NCBI RefSeq assembly: GCF_004217315.1
Contig: NZ_SGWR01000001.1
Location: forward strand, 744,001 to 808,000
Reading direction: 5' to 3'
Source of the DNA: Corticibacter populi
GTDB taxonomy: Bacteria; Pseudomonadota; Gammaproteobacteria; Burkholderiales; Burkholderiaceae_C
DNA: 64,000 bases
Under the pieces are notes generated by a model. That model was given only the letters and a program-made list of their open reading frames with translations. It had not been told where the DNA came from and searched no databases. Positions within the stretch are counted from its first letter, which is position 1. Every line of letters starts with the position of its first letter. Position numbers and translations under genes: made by a program. Positions 59,548 to 64,000 of the stretch are shown here, one piece after another.

Positions 59548-60315
59548 ATGAACACAGAAACCATCGCTCCGGCTGGAACCGAAGAAACCGTCACCACGGG
59601 CCGTGGCGACAAGATCCTGGTTGTCGATGACGACGCACGCATCCGCGACCTGCTGCGCCGCTACCTCGCGCAGGAAGGCTTCGAAGTGATGGTCGCCGAG
59701 GACAGCAAAGCCCTCAACCGCATCCTGCTGCGCGAGACCTTTGACCTGATCGTGCTGGACCTGATGCTGCCCGGCGAGGACGGTCTGTCGATCTGCCGGC
59801 GCCTGCGCAGCAACAACGACCGCACGCCCATCATCATGCTGACGGCCAAGAGCGAGGATGTGGACCGCATCGTCGGCCTGGAAGTCGGCGCCGACGATTA
59901 CGTGGGCAAGCCCTTCAATCCGCGCGAGTTGCTGGCGCGCATCCATGCCGTGCTGCGCCGCCGCCCCACCCCGGAAGCTCCGGGCGCGCCGGCCGGCGAC
60001 AACGCGGTGGTGAGCTTCGGCGCCTTCACCTTCGACATGGGCGCGCGCACGCTGCAGAAGAATGGCGAGGAACTGTCGCTGACCACGGGCGAATTCGCCA
60101 TGCTCAAGGCACTGGTGCGTCACCCGCGCCAGCCGCTCTCGCGCGAGAAACTGGCCTTGCTGGCGCGCGGACGCGAGTTCGAGCCCTTCGACCGCAGCTT
60201 GGACGTGCAGATCTCGCGCCTGCGCAAGCTGGTCGAGGAGGACCCGACATCGCCGCGCTACATCCAGACCGTCTGGGGTGTCGGCTACGTGTTCGTGCCG
60301 GACGGCAACAACTGA
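59548..60315 (+). CDS. ompR: OmpR-type response regulator
   Basis: A 255-residue two-component regulator. The receiver domain (residues ~22-135) has the acidic triad D-D-D at 27-29, phospho-acceptor Asp71 in I-V-L-D-L-M-L-P-G and the K-P-F lysine. The C-terminal winged helix (residues ~155-250) has R-S-L-D-V-Q-I-S-R-L-R and V-W-G-V-G-Y-V-F. It resembles OmpR and Bordetella RisA. The ~20 residues before the receiver are longer than in E. coli OmpR. The upstream 249 bases are relatively A+T-rich near the start and include GTTACAAATAG, a possible -10 area. Confidence 0.93.
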   Translation: MNTETIAPAGTEETVTTGRGDKILVVDDDARIRDLLRRYLAQEGFEVMVAEDSKALNRILLRETFDLIVLDLMLPGEDGLSICRRLRSNNDRTPIIMLTAKSEDVDRIVGLEVGADDYVGKPFNPRELLARIHAVLRRRPTPEAPGAPAGDNAVVSFGAFTFDMGARTLQKNGEELSLTTGEFAMLKALVRHPRQPLSREKLALLARGREFEPFDRSLDVQISRLRKLVEEDPTSPRYIQTVWGVGYVFVPDGNN

Positions 60316-60501
60316 GAATCCGGCTATCGTCCCTCCGGGCTGAGTGACTGAGGTGGACGTTGCGCACGCGGAGCGCTCGTCCACATGTACATATGCGCCA
60401 CGCATCGATCTCCGGCAGCGCCGATGCCGGCGAAGCTATCATGGCGGGCCTGCCTGCTTTTTCCGCTCCTTCTCTCTCCACACGTTCAATCGGGTCATCG
60501 C

Positions 60502-61980
60502 ATGGGTGAAGACTATCAGCCAACCACGCCGATGCTGCTCGGTGACGAAGAAACAGGCCGCCGCCACCGCCGGATTCGCCTGAGCCTGTTCTGGCGCACC
60601 TTTTTCATGCTGTGCCTGCTGCTGGCTGCCACCATCCTGGCCTGGCTGCAGTCGTTCCGTGCCATGGAGTTCGAGCCGCGCACGCTGCACACGGCCCAGC
60701 AGATCGCTTCGATGGTCAACCTCAGCCGTGCGGCACTGACCTACTCGGACTCGATCGCGCGCGTCTCGCTGCTCAAGACGCTCTCCGAGCAGGAAGGCAT
60801 GCGCATCCAACCGCACGAGCCGACCGACAACTATGAGTTGATGGACAGCAGCCCGCTGGGCCTGCGCCTGACGCAGGAGCTGAAGAACCGCCTGGGCGCC
60901 GAGACGCTGGTGGCGCAAAGCGTCAATGGCACACCGGGCCTGTGGATCAGCTTCCGCATGGGCGATGACTACACCTGGCTGCTGATGGACAACTCGCGCC
61001 TGAGCCCGGTCGGCGGCAAGACGGTGGCGCTGTGGCTCGGCATTCTGGTTCTCATCTCCTTGACCGGCGCGGCCATCATCACCCGCCTGCTCAACAAGCC
61101 GATCCGGGAGCTCTCGATTGCCACCTACAAGCTGCGCGAAGGCGACTTCAGCGATAGCCAGCTCGACGAGCAGGTCGCCACCAGCGAAATCCGCAACCTC
61201 AACATCGGCTTCAACCGCATGGCCGAGAAGCTCGCCAAGATCGAGCAGGACCGCGCGGTGATGATGGCCGGCATCTCGCACGATCTGCGCACGCCGCTCG
61301 CGCGGCTGCGGCTGGAGACCGAGATGAGCGTGGCCGACGACGTCGCGCGCGAACACATGGTGGCCGACATCGTGCAGCTCGATGCCATCATCGACAAGTT
61401 CATGGACTATGCACGCCCGGTCTCGACCGAACGCGACAGCGTGAACCTGCAAAGCGTCGTCACCAGTTGCGTGTATTCGATCCAGGAGCTCGGCGAGATG
61501 GAAATCCACACCCATGTGCCTGGCAACCTGTATGTCTATGCCGACGAGGTGGAGCTCGCGCGCGTCGTCACCAACCTGCTCGAGAATGCACGCCGCTACG
61601 GCAAATCCCCCGCCACCGGCATCGCCACCGTGGATGTCACGGCCGCGGGCTCGGAAAATCACGTGCTGCTCAAGATCCGCGACCACGGCGTGGGGGTGCC
61701 CGAGCCAGAGCTGCGCAATCTGCTCAAGCCATTCTTCCGGGGCGATGCCGCGCGCACCGAGGCGGCCGGCGCGGGTCTGGGTCTATCCATCGTCGACAAG
61801 ACCGTGCAGCGCATGGGTGGCCGTTTTGCGCTGACCAACTCCTCGACCGGTGGCCTGGCCGCCCACATCCGGCTCGATCGCGCCCCCAGCAACGAGCAAT
61901 GGAGCGAGGAGCAGCGCCTGCAACGGCCGCACGTCAAGCGCCAGGCACGCTCGACCCCGTTCGCGCAGACCAATCTCTAG
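60502..61980 (+). CDS. envZ: EnvZ-type sensor histidine kinase
   Basis: A 492-residue inner-membrane kinase partnered with the regulator 186 bases upstream. One membrane helix (residues ~30-50) is followed by a periplasmic domain of ~120 residues, a second helix (~174-195) and a HAMP linker. The H-box is A-G-I-S-H-D-L-R-T-P with His260. The N-box L-L-E-N-A-R-R-Y and the G-boxes D-H-G-V-G-V-P and G-A-G-L-G-L-S-I-V-D make up the ATPase domain. I used the ATG at 60502 (M-G-E-D-Y-Q); the Shine-Dalgarno is weak and the frame is open upstream. Osmolarity or acid sensing is likely by analogy with EnvZ/RisS. Confidence 0.92.
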   Translation: MGEDYQPTTPMLLGDEETGRRHRRIRLSLFWRTFFMLCLLLAATILAWLQSFRAMEFEPRTLHTAQQIASMVNLSRAALTYSDSIARVSLLKTLSEQEGMRIQPHEPTDNYELMDSSPLGLRLTQELKNRLGAETLVAQSVNGTPGLWISFRMGDDYTWLLMDNSRLSPVGGKTVALWLGILVLISLTGAAIITRLLNKPIRELSIATYKLREGDFSDSQLDEQVATSEIRNLNIGFNRMAEKLAKIEQDRAVMMAGISHDLRTPLARLRLETEMSVADDVAREHMVADIVQLDAIIDKFMDYARPVSTERDSVNLQSVVTSCVYSIQELGEMEIHTHVPGNLYVYADEVELARVVTNLLENARRYGKSPATGIATVDVTAAGSENHVLLKIRDHGVGVPEPELRNLLKPFFRGDAARTEAAGAGLGLSIVDKTVQRMGGRFALTNSSTGGLAAHIRLDRAPSNEQWSEEQRLQRPHVKRQARSTPFAQTNL

Positions 61981-62104
61981 AACCTGTTCAAAGCTTCGCC
62001 ATGCAGCCGCATGGCTGCGCCACGCCCTTCGGGTTGCTCCTGAAAACCGCGTCCGCGGTGTTCAAATCCTTGCCGGGCCAGCGGGCACCTCCGCCCCTTG
62101 CTGG

Positions 62105-62893
62105 CTATTTGAGGTTGCCCGAGAGGAAGCGCGCCAGCCGTTCGCTGCGCGGATTGGCGAGCACCTCGCGCGGATCGCCTTCCTCCTCCACCAGGCCCTG
62201 GTGCAGGAACAGCAAATGATTGGAGACTTCGCGGGCAAAACCCATCTCGTGCGTGACAACCACCATGGTGCGGCCCTGCTGAGCCAGCAATTGCATGATG
62301 CGTAGCACTTCGCCGACCAGCTCCGGATCGAGCGCGCTGGTGGGTTCATCGAACAGCAGCACCTCCGGCTCCACCGCCAGCGCGCGGGCAATCGCCACGC
62401 GTTGCTGCTGGCCACCGCTGAGCTGGCTGGGGTACTTGTCCTCGTGGCCCCTGAGGCCAACCATCTCCAGATAGTGCTCGGCACGCTCGACGGCCTGGCT
62501 CTTCGGCTGCCCCAGCACATGCACCGGCGCCTCGATGATGTTCTGCAGCACCGTCATGTGCGCCCACAGGTTGAAGTGCTGGAACACCATGGCCAGCTTG
62601 GTGCGAAAGCGCTGCAACTGGCCCAGATCGCTGGCATGCAGTTCGCCGTCCTTCTGCAGGCTCAGGCCGAGTTCCTCGCCGGTGACGATGATGCGCCCCT
62701 GGTTGGGCCGCTCGAGCAGGTTGATGCAGCGCAGAAAGGTGCTCTTGCCCGACCCCGAGCTGCCGATGATGCTGATCACGTCGCCCGCCCTCGCCGCGAG
62801 CGAAACGCCCTTGAGCACCTGGTTTGCGCCATAGTGCTTGTGGATGTTCAGGACCTGGAGCTTGAGCGCGGCGGGAGTCTGGGCGGAAGTCAT
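62105..62893 (-). CDS. Polar amino acid ABC transporter ATP-binding protein (HisP-like)
   Basis: A 262-residue ABC ATPase. Walker A is [10 protein letters not shown], the signature is L-S-G-G-Q-Q-Q-R and Walker B is [13 protein letters not shown]. The switch His is in [10 protein letters not shown]. The [11 protein letters not shown] stretch after Walker A is typical of HisP rather than GlnQ. I chose the ATG at 62893; a TTG at 62920 would add nine residues. The substrate is probably a basic amino acid. Confidence 0.92.
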   Translation of the reverse strand: MTSAQTPAALKLQVLNIHKHYGANQVLKGVSLAARAGDVISIIGSSGSGKSTFLRCINLLERPNQGRIIVTGEELGLSLQKDGELHASDLGQLQRFRTKLAMVFQHFNLWAHMTVLQNIIEAPVHVLGQPKSQAVERAEHYLEMVGLRGHEDKYPSQLSGGQQQRVAIARALAVEPEVLLFDEPTSALDPELVGEVLRIMQLLAQQGRTMVVVTHEMGFAREVSNHLLFLHQGLVEEEGDPREVLANPRSERLARFLSGNLK

Positions 62894-62939
62894 GGCAGTG
62901 GCAGTCGGTGGCGAAGGCAATGGGGCCCCAGGGGCGAAG

Positions 62940-63653
62940 TCAGTTCGAGCGGACCTGCAGATAGGCGGTGTAGTGGCGCTCGGCCAGGCGGAACAAGCCC
63001 ATCATTGCGAAAGTGAGCACCAGATAGAGCGCAGCCGCGAACAGGAACGCTTCGAAGGTCAGGTAATAGTCGCGATTGATCTTCTGCGCGGCGGCGGTAA
63101 TCTCGAAGAGCGCCGGCACCGTGCTGGCCAGGCTGGTGCCATGCATCATCTGCATGACCTCGTTGCTGTAGGGCGGCAGCGCGCGGCGCAGCGCACTGGG
63201 CAGGATGATGCGGCGCATCACCTGCCAGCGGCTCATGCCCATCGCATAGCCGGCCTGCACCTCGCCCGGATTGGTGTCGCGTATGGCGCCAGCCAGGATC
63301 TCGGCAAGATAGCCCGCATGGTTGATGCTGAAGGCCAGCATCGCACAGAACAGTGCGCTTTTGAAATAAGTGATCGGCCAGACCGTGTCCCACAGCGCCT
63401 GCACCCAGGCGAGCTGTGCGATGCCGTAGTAGATCAGGTAGATCTGGATCAGGAGCGGCGTGCCCCGCACGAAATAGGTGAAGGCACCGGCCATTTTCTG
63501 CAGCACCTTCGAGCGCGAGGTCAGCATCAATGCAAACAGCAGCCCGGCAATGCCGCCGAAGAACAGCAGGCCTGCCAGCATGTAGAAGGTAGCCCACATG
63601 CCCTTGAGGTAGAGCATCAGGTTGCCTGGCTCGAACAGAACGGCCCAATTCAT
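62940..63653 (-). CDS. Polar amino acid ABC transporter permease (HisM-like)
   Basis: A 237-residue permease with about five membrane segments. [13 protein letters not shown] near residue 62, the A-G-Y-L-A-E-I segment and the EAA loop [14 protein letters not shown] identify the HisM/HisQ family. The ATG at 63653 lies 10 bases after the stop of the upstream permease, with GAGGGG before it. Confidence 0.92.
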   Translation of the reverse strand: MNWAVLFEPGNLMLYLKGMWATFYMLAGLLFFGGIAGLLFALMLTSRSKVLQKMAGAFTYFVRGTPLLIQIYLIYYGIAQLAWVQALWDTVWPITYFKSALFCAMLAFSINHAGYLAEILAGAIRDTNPGEVQAGYAMGMSRWQVMRRIILPSALRRALPPYSNEVMQMMHGTSLASTVPALFEITAAAQKINRDYYLTFEAFLFAAALYLVLTFAMMGLFRLAERHYTAYLQVRSN

Positions 63654-63663
63654 TGCAAACCCC

Positions 63664-64000
63664 TCACAGCGTGATCTTCTCGGTGCCCAGGCTGTAGCGC
63701 GCATGCACCCGGCGCAGCACCCACAGCGACACGCTGGCGAAAACCAGATAGAGCAAGGCCGTCATCAGGATGAAGACGAAAGGCTGGCGCGTGGCCGAGC
63801 CGGCCTGGCGCGCCAGATAGGTCATGTCGTGCAGGCCGATCAGGCTCACCAGCGCGGTAGCCTTGATCAGCGCCATCCAGCTATTGGTGAAGCTCGGCAC
63901 CACGTAGCGCACCATCTGCGGCAACGTGATGCGTCGGAACACTTGCCAGCGCCCCATGCCGAAGGCCAGGCCGGCTTCGCGCTGGCCGTACGGGATGGCC
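63664..64000 (-). CDS. Polar amino acid ABC transporter permease (HisQ-like), truncated by the window end
   Basis: The frame is open to the end of the window and encodes the last 111 residues of a permease. It includes the EAA loop G-L-A-F-G-M-G-R-W-Q and a long hydrophobic segment. With the HisM- and HisP-like genes downstream it forms a typical uptake operon. A periplasmic binding protein gene is expected just outside. The in-frame ATG at 63957 is internal. Confidence 0.9.
   Translation of the reverse strand, partial: AIPYGQREAGLAFGMGRWQVFRRITLPQMVRYVVPSFTNSWMALIKATALVSLIGLHDMTYLARQAGSATRQPFVFILMTALLYLVFASVSLWVLRRVHARYSLGTEKITL

Overview
The window is 64 kb of GC-rich, densely coding chromosome. 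It most likely comes from a betaproteobacterium of the order Burkholderiales. The grounds are the combined presence of a class I PHA locus (phaC, phaB, phasin), a Bug-type tricarboxylate-transporter binding protein, two TRAP transporters, a regulatory PTS made of a mannose-type EIIA with HPr and EI, an OmpR/EnvZ pair like Bordetella RisAS, and the dprA-LysM / def-fmt arrangement. The genus cannot be settled from the sequence alone. All functions are read from motifs and remembered family features; no database search was run.

Layout. 1-5.9 kb: end of rdgB, then on the minus strand the EIIA-ptsH-ptsI regulatory PTS, a lipoprotein-MFS pair and a PLP-homeostasis protein. 5.9-10 kb: CBS-domain protein, metY with a coupled hydrolase, dprA. 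10-16.3 kb: LysM protein divergent from def, a lipoprotein, fmt, azlCD and pgk. 16.3-20.2 kb: fadD, pgpA, pncC and the phasin gene. 20.2-20.85 kb: a lower-GC island holding a broken small gene and an integron attC-like site. 20.85-25.6 kb: DadA-like oxidase divergent from a TRAP QMP operon. 25.6-33.6 kb: cardiolipin synthase, a TadA-hydrolase fusion, a YbdG-like MscS channel, an orphan Liv-type binding protein, an EamA permease and hemW. 33.6-38.4 kb: a second TRAP operon, pgeF and a small membrane protein. 38.6-41.4 kb: phaC and phaB. 41.4-44.5 kb: LysR, Bug protein and an aspartoacylase-family hydrolase. 44.6-49.4 kb: hisB-H-A-(mutarotase)-F-I-E. 49.8-53 kb: a large lipoprotein and the outer-membrane phospholipase pldA. 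53.1-55 kb: gltX with tRNA-Ala, tRNA-Glu and tRNA-Asp downstream. 55-59.3 kb: LysE exporter, metZ, flavin reductase, rpsT and an M20 amidohydrolase. 59.5-62 kb: ompR-envZ. 62.1-64 kb: a polar amino acid ABC transporter cut by the window end.

How the genes fit together. Most of the window is housekeeping: translation (def, fmt, gltX, tadA, rpsT, tRNAs), histidine and methionine synthesis, glycolysis and phospholipid synthesis. It is interleaved with organic-acid and amino-acid uptake systems and carbon storage as PHA. The one stretch that looks foreign is 20.35-20.83 kb, a probable relic integron cassette. Its broken gene resembles the DUF6228 family and its attC site carries a 10-bp tandem duplication. 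Other points worth a second look are two TGC-N3-GCA sites around the phasin promoter, a TadA fused to a degenerate alpha/beta hydrolase, a sugar-phosphate mutarotase gene inside the his operon, and a phaC-phaB pair with no phaA.
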